Origin: Anthoceros angustus
Taxonomy: Eukaryota > Streptophyta > Anthocerotopsida > Anthocerotales > Anthocerotaceae
Reading direction: 5' to 3'
DNA: 64,000 bases
Assembly (NCBI GenBank): GCA_010909165.1
Contig: MU008162.1
Coordinates: 310,001-374,000 of the forward strand
In this document: in pieces, positions 23,124 to 35,579 of the stretch
How positions within the stretch are numbered: the stretch's first letter is position 1
Layout: each line of letters opens with the position of its first letter
Made by a program: the position numbers and the translations under genes
The notes under the pieces: model-generated
Databases searched by the model: none
What the model was told of the DNA's origin: nothing
What the model saw: only the letters and a program-made list of their open reading frames with translations

Positions 23124-23385
23124 TGATGAGAATCAATAGCTCTTAGATAGAAGAGAAACAATGGAATGAATTGATTAATGAGTAAAGTACAAGCCTTTAA
23201 ATAGGCTGGGTGGTAGGGTGGTTACAACAATATGTTGTTGTAACCATAAGGTTGCAACCATAAGTTGTTGCAACTATAAGTTGTTGTAACAACTAACAAC
23301 TAACTACCTAAAGCCCTAGCTCTAAATTAATGTTTAAGTAATGAGGCCCTAATGAATAGTGCCCTAAGCTAGACCTATTTCATCA
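23124..23385 (-). repeat. 3' LTR of Copia-C
   Basis: It is 262 bp with TGATGA...TCATCA ends. It contains a run of TTGTTG/TTGCAAC-type short repeats (23224-23300) that vary in copy number between the three LTR copies. Confidence 0.9.
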
Positions 23386-23609
23386 CTCCCACTCACTATG
23401 AATGTAGGGGTGAATTCTAGCTTCAAAATGAGGTCTAAATCGTAGATAGACTCCCACTTAATAAAAAGTTATAAGCCTAAAAGTCCATAAATAAGCCAAA
23501 ATTGAGCCTAATATGAGCCATTAAAAGATAAATAAGCCAAAATAAAGCCTAAAATAGGAAAATAAAGCCTAAAATAGGAAAACCTATAAAGGCTATAAGG
23601 TATAAGCCC

Positions 23610-24690
23610 ATGGCTTATCCTAATCAAACCGCCGGCCACCGATTGGTGGTTAGGGGCATACGGGCCGCCGCCGGCCGCCTACAAGCGGCCGGGGAGCCAC
23701 CAGCCGCACAGGTGGCGCTCATCGCGCCGCGCGCGCCGCGCGCCGCGCGCCGCGCGCCGCGCGCCGCGCGCCGCGCGCCACGCTGGTGGAGCCCGCCCCG
23801 CACTGGTGCGCCGCTGGCCGGGCCGCTCCGGCCGGGCCGCTACGCACTGTGCATGGGCGCCTGCACTCGTGCGGTGAGGTGATCTTGCTGAGCTCACAGG
23901 TGGCGCTGCTGATAAATGTGTCTCGTGTTGTTGCAGTTATTGTATTAATTTGCGCAAAATTGGAGTGGAATGCGCGATATTGGTGAGTCCATTTTGCTTT
24001 TAATGTTTTTATATCCATTTGCATTGTCATCCCATTTTCCATTTTCATGCATTTCCATGTCTCATGCTTGTGAATAATACATGCTAATGTGGTGGCAGTC
24101 CTCGTGTGGAGGAAGGCGCCCCCCCATGCTCCAAAGGACGAGGCCATAAAGAAAATGAAGAGAGCAAACCGAGTAGCAAGAAGGAGAAGAAAACTTGCCG
24201 CACGTGGAGAAAAGGAGAGATTGAGCCGGGAAGCCGCCCGGGGGCGCATCTTGTGGTATAGAGAGGCACTTGCACGGGGTGAAGAGATCCCGATGTCGGG
24301 CCCCGGCCGTAATATAGGAAATGATATGGAAGATCCTAATTTCTCTTGTGAATTCCTGCAAGCATGTGCCGAGGTGGCTAAAACATGTGGAGAAAAGGCC
24401 GATGGAGAAGAGGACGTCTTGGTGGTACAAGCACTCCGGAAAACCGATGTTGTCATCAAAGAAGTCGAGGGGCTGGTAAGCCAATAAAAATGCAAAATAA
24501 ATTGCAATAAATAATTTGATTGCATAAAAATACTAATGATTGTTGATGTAGATAATCCAACTACCGAGGGCCTGGAGTATATCCTGAGTGTCCCAGGTAT
24601 GACGACTTCAACATAGAAGAAGAGTCGGAGGTCGGGGACTCCATAAACAGAGAGGCCCCCAGCAGTGTGTGAGGGCAGCCCGGAGAGCAT
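23610..24690 (+). other. Antisense, intron-like ORF cluster in Copia-C
   Basis: This lies opposite to gag-pol, between RNase H and the 3' LTR. A GC-rich block (23610-23880) leads to a hydrophobic piece (RVVAVIVLICAKL, near 23915-23955) ending at the donor TTG|GTGAGT. An acceptor GTGGCAG at about 24099 opens a 125-codon frame that is Lys/Arg-rich at first (RRRRKLAARGEKERL), then acidic. It ends at the donor CTG|GTAAGC at 24475, and an acceptor TTGATGTAG lies near 24551. The position, strand, and order of hydrophobic segment then charged tail resemble the antisense ORFs of Copia-A and Copia-B, but residue similarity is not clear. It could also be a captured host gene fragment. Exon limits are guesses. 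Confidence 0.4.
23726..23782. repeat. GCGCC/GCGCG microsatellite
   Basis: About 55 bases consist of repeated GCGCCGCGC units in otherwise AT-richer DNA. They code only for Ala/Arg in every frame. Confidence 0.85.
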
Positions 24691-25259
24691 ATGCTAGCCG
24701 ACATAGGAGAAGTAGGGGCTAGGGAAAAGAAAAGTGAGTAGGTGTAAAACCTATAGTTAGGGGCTAGTAACTAGTGTAACCTATGCTAATGATAAGCTAA
24801 TCTACATCTATTTTGCGGATGTGGAGAAAGGGTAGGCACAAGCCATGTGAGGTTTGCCCTACCTCTACAACCTATAACAAAACAAAAGGAAAATACCAAA
24901 CTCCTATTTGCCACCGAAACCTATGCGAGCAACATACATGGTGCTTAGGGAGGAAAGGACGACCACGAAGTCCCCATGGAATATGTATGTGAGAAAAGGG
25001 ATAAAAATGATGTGGTTAGGTGCATATCCATGTGAAGAGTACGAAGGACACACCAAGCACTTGTATAGTAAGTGACCTAACTTCAGAATGACTAACTCGA
25101 CACCATTTTTCTTCTGTAACCCATGGAGTGTTTTGTAGGGTCCTTTTGGGCATTAGAGAGAGAGAATAAGGAGTACAGTGATGATTACTTGGAAATAGAA
25201 GAGGAAATAAACATGCTAGATAAACTTTGTGGATTGTAAAAATTTGAAAATACCCACTA

Positions 25260-28200
25260 GTTAGCTGGCTTAACCTCTTGTACTCCTAACATTTTCATGT
25301 GTTTTAAATGCAAATCTCTTCCTAATGACTTGGTTAAAAGGTCAGCTGGGTTGTTTTGAGTTGGAATATAATTGATATCTATTGTTTTATTTTCTAACAT
25401 TTCCGTATGTAATGATACTCATCGCTATATGTTTAGTTCGAGTGGAAAAGGTTCCTAGCTAAGGCAATAGCCCCTATCATCAGAGAGGTGTAGGTCCATC
25501 TTGGGGATAATTCAACTCACTCAATGCTAACCTACTCCACTATATCCTTGGAGACGAGGTGAGGACCCTATACTCGACTCTTGACAAAGCAATGGTTGGT
25601 TGTTTCTTACTTGACCATGAAATGGGTGCACCTCCTAGCGAATGCATAGCCGGATCTGATTTGCGGCTATCGGGATCTCCAAGATAGTCGGCATCGGCAT
25701 AAGTCGTTAATTGTAACTTAGATATGCCGGAACATGTTTATACATCAATCCTGTGCATAGTCCCTTTTAAATACCTGAATATTCTCTTGACACATTGCCA
25801 ATGTTGTCTTCCAGGATTCTCCAAAAATTGTGAGACTGCACTAACTTCAAAAGATATATCGGGTCTTGTGAAGTTACTTAAATATATTAAGGTGCCAACA
25901 GCATGTCTGTATGGTACTGCTGACATTTCTGCTTTCTCTGCATCTGTTTTAGGGCTCATATCTGCTGTAAGCCTTGTGCCACTTGGAAATGGTGTGGCTG
26001 CTGGCTTAGCATCTTCTAGTCCAAACTTCTTTAAGCTTTCTTTTATATATTTTGTTTGAACCAAGGAAATGGATTTATTACCTCTATTTCTTATAATGTT
26101 AACGCCAAGGGCATAACTAAGGTCTCCCAGGTCTGTCATTTCATAATGACTTCTCAACCATGCTTTAATTTCAGCTAGATGGGAGAGTGAAGATGAAGCT
26201 AAAAATAAGTCATCCACATATAGTAAGAGGTAAATTGTAATCGTTTAGTCTTCGGGATATACATGCTAGCATCCGCTTTGCTTTGAACAAAACCATATTT
26301 TGTAAGCTTGTCATGTATATCATTATTCCATTCCTTGCCGATTGCTTAAGGCCATAAATGCCTTTAATGAGCTGCATACATGGTCTTCTTTACCTTTGAC
26401 TTCATAGCCTTGAGTTGTCTCATGTATATTTCTTCTTGGATTCGCCATGCAGATAGGCGCTTTGACGTCCATCATGTGAAGATGTAAGTCATGTTGAGCG
26501 GACAAGGCTATTATAATTCGAGGAGGCAAACTTTGCTACGTGCATAGGTAGCCGGTATGTAATCTAAACCCGGTATCGGTAAACCCTCCGCTACCAGCCT
26601 TGCCTTATATCGCTCAATAGAACCATCACCCTTACGTTTGATTTTAAAGACCCATTTACTTCCCACTATTTTTCTCCCTTTGGGTGGTTTAACTAATTCC
26701 CATGTGGAGTTTTCTACTAAAGAGTTGTATCAATCACTGCTACCTTCCATGTGTCTTTCTCGGAGAGGAAAATGCTTGTTTCAAGGTTAGCGGTTCCTCT
26801 GGATCAACGTGGCTTTGTAAACTTGATAATAAGGTGTGAGAGGAGAAATGGGGTCATCGAGTGACAAGATATCCCAAAGGTGGTTCCTTCCATCCAGCAG
26901 TCCTGCAATGGTCTAGTCCTAAGATTGTACCTTGGTGCGTTGTTGAATGTGTTCTTCAATGTCGACCACTTGTTGAGTGGTTCTGCGTAACGCAGCTCTT
27001 GTTCGCTCGTCGTCGAATTCATCCACTTGCTCGCCGACGGGCTCATCCTCAAAGGAATACGATCCTCCTCACGAATTTCAACATCATAGTCGATTTCATC
27101 ATCGGTTAAATGTTGAGGTTCTTCTAAATCGGGATCCGGAGTAGTTGGTCGTCTTGGAATATATTCTAACTCCTCCTCCTCCTCCGCAATGAGGTTCATC
27201 CATAGGAGCTTCATGCGGAGGGAGTGAATGAATGATGACAAAATCATCGTCATCAAAGTGGAAGGCTCGGATGCGCAGAGGAAGGAGCATCGGGAGTAAT
27301 GGGAGATGCCCCATAATAGGAGAAAGAATATGAGATTCATGAAAGGTCACGCTCCTAGCATAAATGAGCTTTGGGTAGATGGGTCAAATAACTTGTAACC
27401 CTTAATGCCTTCGTAGCCAATAAAGGTATATTTGGCTGCCTTGGGATCCAGCTTCTTGTACTTTGGGGATGAACACATAGCGGGGATCCAAGATTCGTAA
27501 ATGATCAATGAAGGTTTTCTCCCGGAAAAGCTTCATATGGAGTCATGCCTTGACTGGAAGTCGGTCTATTAAGGAGATATGTTCTTTGTCAATATAGCTT
27601 CAATAACTTTTAGATAATGTAGCTTGGGTGAGCAAACACTGTGATCTCCTGAGGCGTAAATTTTGTTTTACCTTCCATTTCTTTGAGTGTGTGTACCACA
27701 CTAAGTTGTTGCGCTATACCTTGGGCAAAATTCAGCAAATTCATTGAAGTGAACTCTCCTCCATTATCGGAGCGAAGAGTTTTAAGCTTCTCGGTAAGTC
27801 TCTCGCCACATCATATATTCTTTGAAGAAAGAAAAGGCGACTCTTATGGCGGAGGATGTAGGTGAGGACGAACCGGAATAATCATCGATGAAGGTTAAAA
27901 ATATCTACAACCACTAAATGAAGGTGCGATATCGGACCACAAATGTCTGTGAACCAACTCTAAGGGTGCCTAGCCCTCGAGGATGGATTGTGGAATGGAG
28001 CTTGATGACGTTTGGTTATGACGCAAGCTTCACACCAGGGGAGAGGTTCAAGTTTAGGAATACAGGGAGTTCTATACAGGTTTCCCTTAGACATTTGGAT
28101 AAGCTTTTGGCTATTCGGATGACCTAATCGACAGTGCCAAAGCATGGTGCTTGAAGAGTGGAATGGGAGGCTACATTGATGAGGTGTAACGGACCCACTT

Positions 28201-29660
28201 GGACTGAGAGTTTATAGAGTCCATCTTCTAGTGTGCAGGCAGTTGTGTGATACTTATTAGTATGATAGTAAAGGAGACACAAATCGGCTTCAAGGATAAT
28301 TTGCATGTTATGTTCTTGACATAAACTAGCGGTGACACTAGATTCTTGCACATGGAGGGTACATAAAGGACATGGAGAGAGTAAGAACCCGGTGGAGCAC
28401 TTTAATGCCACGGAACCTACACCAAATATGGTGAGGTTATGGTCGCCTAGAGCACCTTTGTTGTCCTTTTGATGGCGAATCGACTCAAAAAGTTAAGGTC
28501 GTGACATATATGAGATGTTGCACCTGTCTAAATACCAATTTTGGTTTGATGGCTTGGAACTTGCCAAGCGGGGATGAAATCTTGATGGAGTTGCCGTGGA
28601 GGGCTTCTTCTTAACGGCAACATGTGCTCCTGTGGTGACCTCCTTCTTTGGCTCACCATTTTTCTTCTTCCAACAATCCTTCTCCATATGGTTGGTCATC
28701 TTGCACCAATTGCAGGTAACTCCAGCCTTCTTCATTCCTTTTGAAGGTTTAAATGAAGAAGTGGATGTTCCTTGAAAATTTTGAGCAGGAGTCGGTCTAG
28801 GAGTGAAGTTTCCGCGGCCTCGGCCACGTCCTCTTCCTCTGCCCGCGTCATTACTTGGCGGGCTGATCGGGATTTTCATTTCGACGGCGCGTCCTCCTCA
28901 ATAAGTGCTCCAATTAATTCACTTACGATATCCAGTGAGTTAATTTCTTGTTTTGTGCAGCTCTAAGGACCGCATTTTGCGTTGTCACAAAGGGCCTATA
29001 GGAGGGCGGCAAGCTGGCGAGGAGAGCAATAAAAGTTTGTTTCTCTGTAAGTTTTTCTTCAGAGGATGCATTGAAATTATTCTTTGCAATACGGAAGTTG
29101 CTCAAGTGTTGTTGTAAGGAATCAGTCTCCTTCATCCTTATAGTATATAAGTGACGTGTGGCAGTCAATAAGCTCATTCCATCTTTGGAGGCATAAAGCT
29201 GAGCTAACTTCTCCCACATCTCGGCTGCGGTGTTTGCGTCGCAACTTGGAGTACCATCGCGTAAGTCCGTTCATTAAAACGCGTCTGCCTCCGATCTTTG
29301 GCTTCCCATTCATCTATAGCGTCGGAGTCCCAAGTGGAACATTCTTCAGTACCGTTGACAATATTCCATAAGTCGCGGCTGCGCAGGACACCTTGGGCAC
29401 GATTTTGCCATACATCGTACCCCTTGCCGTTAAATCTATCTTTGTCTTTAAAGTTGTCACCTTGAATCATTTGAGGCTTGGATTCATAACGCTTTTTAGC
29501 TTTCTCCTTTTCTTCCCTTTTAAATTGCTCCCATTCATCTCGCCATATAGATTGTTGTTCTTCAAGCCATTTGGTCTTTTGGGCGGCCAAAAATTTTGCT
29601 CTGCGCCGAAGTCATCAATATCCACGTCGAGATCGTCCGACCCCACCATTGCAAGTAATT
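25260..29660 (-). pseudogene. Copia-C gag-pol, multiply broken
   Basis: From right to left on the minus strand: a Lys-rich gag start (29650-29200, with DRFNGKGYDVWQNRAQGVL); a UBN2-type gag block (LYTIRMKETDSLQQHLSNF, 29200-28930); a zinc knuckle CNWCKMTNHMEKDC (near 28700); a protease relic with NWYLDRC in place of the DSG active site (28540); a pre-integrase block LWHCRLGHPNSQKLIQMSK (28140) with CEAC; integrase scraps to 27300; an acidic linker; and RT with GLDYIP (26560), YVDD at about 26205, MTDLGDLSYALGVNII and FTRPDISFEVSAVSQFL (25840). RNase H remains are weak (25700-25260). At least eight frame breaks are present. Confidence 0.8.
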
Positions 29661-30431
29661 TTAATGATGCAGGTTATGCGTGGTTGACACGTCTTCTTGC
29701 ATTGTTTTGCGGAAAGAGGCGAGCACAACATTTCTTCAAATTATGAATTTCGCATCATAATCGAATCTGCAGACTTACAATCAAGTGAGAAGAGACCTTG
29801 TGAAAGGTCTCGGTCAACAAGTCTATCGTTGATAATATTGATTTGTTGTGTATTGTAAGTCAATTTCTCATTGATAGCAGAGTGATTTATTCTAAGTTAC
29901 GCTCTAATGGAATCAAGAGATTGCTGCATGATCCGGATTAGGAGCGAAGATACTAGCCTTATTTTTATGTACTTAGAGATGGCGACTCTATAGCACTATA
30001 TTGATAAAGGCTAAATGTAGAAAGGAGAGCTTTCTGAGCATAAATGATATCTTGTACTCTATCTCCGACTTAGACAAAGGGCTTCAATGAGACAACATAC
30101 TTGTGCCTCTAAAACATCAACTGAGGAGAATTGAGGTCAAACTCCTCCCGAATGTAAGAAGATTTGATTTGATGTTGTTTCTTCTTCTTTGAAGCCTTGA
30201 TCTTCCTCCTAAATTCTTTGTCTTTTGGATTAAAGGAATCCATGAGAGGACAAGAAATTGATGCACAATGTGTGCATCATTGTGCGCTGGTCACCGGATG
30301 ATTCTCAAGGCGAAATCTCCACGCATTATCTTCATTTGAAGTACTACAAACGCAAAAGCATTGGAGAGTAAATTGCCTAGAGCATAAGGAAGCGAGGTGC
30401 TCAAGCACAAAGAGCTAAATGCTCGATACCA

Positions 30432-30693
30432 TGATGAGAATCAATAGCTCTTAGATAGAAGAGAAACAATGGAATGAATTGATTAATGAGTAAAGTACAA
30501 GCCTTTAAATAGGGTGGTTGGGTGGTTACAACAATATGTTGTTGTAACCATAAGTTGTTGTAACCATAAGTTGTTGCAACTATAAGTTGTTGTAACTAAC
30601 ATAACAACTAACTACCTAAAGCCCTAGCTCTAAATTAATGTTTAAGTAATGAGGCCCTAATGAATAGTGCCCTAGGCTAGACCTATTTCATCA
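30432..30693 (-). repeat. Extra LTR copy of Copia-C within the duplication
   Basis: It is followed by GTTCC and Copia-B RT exactly as the true 5' LTR at 31651-31913 is, so it was duplicated together with its flanks. Confidence 0.85.
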
Positions 30694-31650
30694 GTTCCAT
30701 GTATATCTCCTCTTCAATTTCACCATGTAAAAATGCTGTGCATACGTCCATTTGGTGAAGTTCTAGGTTGAGTTCAGCAGCAAGAGCAAGGATAATTCTA
30801 ATACTCTGTGCTCTGACTACAGGAGAAAAGGTCTCCTGGTAGTCAAGGCCAGCAACTTGACTGAATCCACGAGCACAAAGTCGAGCCTTGTAGCGGGCGA
30901 TTTCACCATCAGCATTCAGCTTTGTTTTGAAAACCCATTTCGACTTCTTGGTTTCCGCCCTTGGCCGTCCTTAAGTACCCAAGTATTGTTCTTGATGATA
31001 GATTGATATTCCTCCTCTCTGCGGCTTGCTGATGAGCATCCGTCCAGAGTAAGCTTCATCCATAGGCGAGGTCTAGATATAGGGAGCACGGCCAATGATA
31101 GCGAGTGATTTATTCTAAGTTACGCTCTAATGGAATCAAGAGATTGCTGCATGATCCGGATTAGGAGCGAAGATACTAGCCTTATTTTTATGTACTTAGA
31201 GATGGCGGACTCTATAGCACTATATTGATAAAGGCTAAATGTAGAAAGGAGAGCTTTACGAGCATAAATGATATCTTGTACTCTATCTCGACTTAGACAA
31301 AGGGCTTCAATGAGACAACATACTTGTGCCTCTAAAACATCAATCGAGGAGAATTGAGGTCAAACTCCTCCCGAATGTAAGAAGATTTGATTTGATGTTG
31401 TTTCTTCTTCTTTGAAGCCTTGATCTTCCTCCTAAATTCTTATGCTTGGATTAAAGGAATCCATGGAGCGGACAAGAAATTGATGCACAATGTGTGCATC
31501 ATTGTGCGCTGGTCACCGATGATTCTTTGCTAGAAATCTCCACGCATTATCTTCATTTGAAGTACTACAAACGCAAAAGCATTGGAGAAAATTGCCTAGA
31601 GCATAAGGAAGCGAGGTGCTCAAGCACAAAGAGCTAAATGCTCGATACCA

Positions 31651-31913
31651 TGATGAGAATCAATAGCTCTTAGATAGAAGAGAAACAATGGAATGAATTG
31701 ATTAATGAGTAAAGTACAAGCCTTTAAATAGGGTGGTTGGGTGGTTGGGTGGTTACAACAATATGTTGTAACCATAAGTAATTACAACCATAAGTTGTTG
31801 CAACTATAAGTTGTTGTAACTAACATAACTAACTACCTAAAGCCCTAGCTCTAAATTAATGTTTAAGTAATGAGGCCCTAATGAATAGTGCCTAGGCTAG
31901 ACCTATTTCATCA
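31651..31913 (-). repeat. 5' LTR of Copia-C
   Basis: It is 263 bp, bounded by the target duplication GTTCC (31914-31918) and, on its inner side, by TGGTATCGAGC (minus strand, about 31640-31650). Confidence 0.88.
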
Positions 31914-31918
31914 GTTCC

Positions 31919-34900
31919 ATGTATATCTCCTCTTCAATTTCACCATGTAAAAATGCTGTGCATACGTCCATTTGGTGAAGTTCTAGGTTGAGTTCAGCAG
32001 CAAGAGCAAGGATAATTCTAATACTTTGTGCTCTGACTACAGGAGAGAAGGTCTCCTGGTAGTCAAGGCCTGCAACTTGACTAAAACCGCGAGCACAAAG
32101 CCGGGCCTTATAGCGGGCAATTTCGCCATCGGCATTGAGCTTTGTTTTGAAAACCCATTTACAGCTTACTGGTTTCCGCCCTTCTGGCAAGTCTGTAAGT
32201 ACCCAAGTATTGTTCTTGATGATAGATTGATATTCCTCCTCTACTGCAGCTTGCCAGTGATGAGCATCTGGTCCAGAGTAAGCTTCATCCATAGAGGCAG
32301 GGTCTAGATATAGGGGAGCACTCCCAGGGACAGCGGTGTGAGCAGAGTGCCTGTTGCGGAAATCAATGGACTTGTAGGGCTGCTCCTTCCATTGTTCCCG
32401 AGGGACTCGTGCTCTCAAATTGTAACGAGGAGGGGAAAGATCAGCAGGGGGTACTTCAACCTCTACAGGGTGTAAATCCTCCTCCTCTGAATCAGCAAGG
32501 GCAGCCTGGTTTTCTGGGAGCTCAGGTGGCACATGTTGCCAATCATAGTCTAGATCCTGGTCTGGATTAGGATTGTCATCAACATGCTCATTGATGGGAT
32601 CAGGAGGGAGATCAGGGGGATCAATAACAGGGTCTGCTGGATCTGGAAGGTGAACTGCAGGCGGTGGTGGTGTAGGGGCATCATCTGGCACACCACCTTG
32701 GGGAAATATAGAAGGGGGTGTGGCAAGAACATCTGTTAAAATGGATTCATCATCTGATGAGTCAGAGTCTGAAGATGGCTGAACACCAGCATGTGGGGAG
32801 GCAGAATTTAGCAGCTCTTTGAAAACAACACTGCGTGCAAGAACAGGGGTAAGTGTAGAGATATCTATCAACCTATATGCCTTAGCTTCATCTCCATAGC
32901 CTACAAAGATCAAGGCTCGTGATCTGTTATCAAGTTTCTGACGCTTTTCTGGTGGGATGTAGGCATATGCAGGTGAACCAAAGACTCGAAGGTGCAGGAT
33001 GCTAGGATTTCTTCCCCAGAACATTTCAAAAGGTGTTTTACCTTGAAGTGAAGATGTGATGAGGCGGTTAAGTATGTAAGTGGCAGTAGTGAGGGCCTCT
33101 GCCCAATACTCTGCCGGCAAAGATGCCCAGCTAAGCATACTGCGAGTCATCCCCATGAGGGTTTGGTTCTTTCTCTCCGCAACCCCATTCTGCTGAGGGG
33201 TGTAAGAAACAGTAAGTTGACGTAGAACACCATGATCCTGAAGGAAGGCATCAAAGGTATTGTTGCAAAACTCAGTCCCGTTGTCAGTACGCAAGCATTT
33301 GAGCAAACAGCCAGACTGCCCTGGGCCATGAGAAACCACTCTTTAAAGCATAGAAAAGTCTCACTCTTACGAGACATGGTATATGTCCAGGTAAACCGGC
33401 TAAAATCATCTGTTATTGTAAGATAGTAAAAAGCTCCTCCTAAAGATTGTGTTTGCAGTTTACCAGAGATGTCGGCATGCACAAGATCAAGCAGGCCAGA
33501 AGTTCTGAAGGCGAGATGTGGAAACGACTTCTCCTTCTGTTTAGCCAGCAGGCAAGCCTCACATATAGGTAAATCTTTGAAGCATGAAGGTAGAGGCTCC
33601 ACATAGCAGTCTTGTGTAGACATCTTGATGAGTGAGTTTTTATTGACATGCCCAAGGCGGGCATGCCATAACTTGGCTTGTTCACTGGCAGGTAAATGAG
33701 CTGGAGAAGTTGATGTGATAACTGGCGCTCCAGAGGATGTCTCACAGATCACGTCCAACCGATATAGCTCCGAATCAGGAACACCACGGCCAATACACTG
33801 CTCACTAGTGTTACGCCTGAAAACTTCACATGTGGTGCCATGAAAACGGAACTCCAAATTATGGTGAATCGCCAAGAGCCTGACTGACAGAAGATTCTTT
33901 GCCATGCCAGGAACATAAAGCACCCCTGGCACATTGAGAGCTGAATTGTCAGTCATAACGAATCGACAAGTACCATAGCCTTTAATAGGTAAGCTTGTTG
34001 AACGCTGCTCATCTCCAAGGAGAACAGATTGTGTGGAATCTGTGAGTTCTCTGAAACTGCTGAACAACTGTTTGTCTTTGCAGATGTGTGCTGTCGCGCC
34101 AGAATCCAAAAACCAGTTGCTAGGATCACTCGAAGAAGAAGACAAGCAAATGGTAAGGATCTTCACCACCGCCTTGCTATTGTCATGTTGAGATCTCTCC
34201 TTCGCAACTGAATTGACTTCAGGCTTGGGACGGCGGGGCTCGCCGGCTTTCTTTTTGCGGCAGTCCCTCTCCCAATGCCCTGGCACATTGCACCAATTAC
34301 AGCTGCCAGGTTTCTTTGTAGAAGACGTACCAGCAGTGGAGGTTTGTGGGCGAGAAAATGGTCGTCCACCAGCTCCTCCTCTACCTCTCCCTCTCCCAAA
34401 GCCTCCACGCTGACGTGAGGTGTAGAGAACTCTGTCGGTACGTATTTTGCTGGAGCCACTCGAACTGGTTCGAAGTCGGCTTTTCTCCTCTTGATAAAGG
34501 GCAGCAATCACAGTCTCCAAGGAAAAATTGCCAGGCTGACCAGCAGCTATGTTCTGACCGGCAGCTGCTAATGGACCATTTTGCAGAGAGACAAAGGTCT
34601 GATATGATGGAGGAAGTGTAAGCAAAAGATGGGCCACAGCATCCTCCTCTGAAATTATGGAATTCAGCTGAGCAAGGCGGGATCGAAGTTGTCGAAATTT
34701 GCTGGTGTGGGCAGCCACAGTATCACCCTCTCGCATTTTCAAGGTATAAAATTCATGCTGCACAGTGCATTTAGTCATCATCGTCTTGACAGCATATGTG
34801 TTGATTAGCTGATTCCAAATTTGGTGTGCCTTTGTATGGTTTTCCACATCAGGGATGAGCACTTCGTCGAGGCCTGTGACCAAGATGGCAACTGCAATCT

Positions 34901-35291
34901 CATTCATTGAGTTCCATTTGGCTACATCAGCCTGTGTGACTTGTGTGTCTCCAGTTGCTAAAACTGTTCCTGAAGCAGGGAGCACAGGCTCCTTATAGCT
35001 GCCGTCAACGACAGTCCACACGCCTCTTGCACGCAAGGTAGTCTGCATTCGAACTCTCCAAACTTCAAATTTAGTGCCATTGAACCTATCTTGGCCTTTT
35101 AAATCCGTTGTGAATGATGGAGTAGACATGCTGACCACTGAAAACGACTGTGCAAGAGGGACGAGTGGAGGCGCCGGGGGAAGAGGTACCGGAGGTGGAA
35201 TAGGTGGTGGAGTAGAAGGGGAACTACCCAATTCACGTTGACGACGAAGGTAAGGAGACAACGGAAAATTCAGTAGATCTCTTGTAGACAT
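31919..35291 (-). pseudogene. Copia-B gag-pol up to the RT N-terminus, one frameshift
   Basis: A long frame opens with an ATG at 35291. Gag has a Pro-rich N-terminus, the block DRFNGTKFEVWRVRMQTTL and a zinc knuckle CNWCNVPGHWERDC (near 34290). The protease site is WFLDSGATAHIC (near 34110). The pre-integrase block is LWHARLGHVNKNSLIKMS with CEACLLAK. The integrase core has ITDDFSRFTW, LRTDNGTEF and a later Glu in NGVAERKNQT. A single shift near 33325, in a GGG run, separates the two long frames. The second frame continues through an acidic linker, WVFKTKLNADGEIARYKARL and [12 protein letters not shown], and is cut by Copia-C at 31918. Apart from that shift it is intact, so it looks recently active. 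Confidence 0.92.
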
Positions 35292-35579
35292 ACAAAGACA
35301 AATTCACCACATAACAGGTAAGAACGGTTAGGTCTAAAAAGACATTTTTAGGGTTTGATTGAGACTTCAGCAGAAAAAAGGCTAACTTAACTCTACTGAC
35401 TTCTTTTCTAGGACACGATTGGATTCAGGTGAAACGGTTAGTAACCGTCTGCGAGGCATCAGCGGAAGGAAGGGGCAAGATGGCCTTGGAAATCACGTAG
35501 TAGAAAGGGGAAGGCCATGGAAATCAAGGAACATCTGAGAACAATGATGCCAACACTAGAAAAGGTCACAAATATTAGT

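Larger units (their letters stand above)
23124..31913 (-). mobile_element. Copia-C, innermost LTR retrotransposon
   Basis: The LTRs of about 262 bp begin TGATGA and end TCATCA on the plus strand. Copies lie at 23124-23385, 30432-30693 and 31651-31913. The third copy arises from a 1.2-kb tandem duplication. The primer-site-like TGGTATCGAGC lies beside the 5' copies and lacks one base of the usual site. The interior carries a badly broken gag, protease, integrase, RT and RNase H on the minus strand, and a spliced-looking ORF on the plus strand at 23.6-24.7 kb. The polypurine tract GAGTGGGAG (minus strand) precedes the left LTR. Coding decay is heavier than in Copia-A or Copia-B although this insertion must be the latest. 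The element was therefore probably mobilised as a defective copy, or the consensus is poor. Confidence 0.85.
29872..32311. repeat. 1.2-kb tandem duplication spanning Copia-C leader, its LTR and Copia-B RT
   Basis: Unit 1 (29872-31092) and unit 2 (31093 to about 32311) each contain Copia-C leader, primer-site-like sequence, LTR, the GTTCC duplication and the first about 400 bases of the adjoining Copia-B RT. Unit 1 differs from unit 2 chiefly by deletions of 1-8 bases, for example around 30963 and 31015. Because the unit crosses the insertion junction, the duplication is younger than the Copia-C insertion, or it is an assembly artefact. Confidence 0.8.

Noticed and set aside
23679-23897. Arg/Ala-rich ORFs over the GCGCC run
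   Set aside because: Repeat-coded in every frame; no evidence of a protein.
29872-31650. A fourth Copia element suggested by the extra LTR at 30432
   Set aside because: The extra LTR is followed by the same target duplication and the same Copia-B RT as the true 5' LTR, so it belongs to the tandem duplication.
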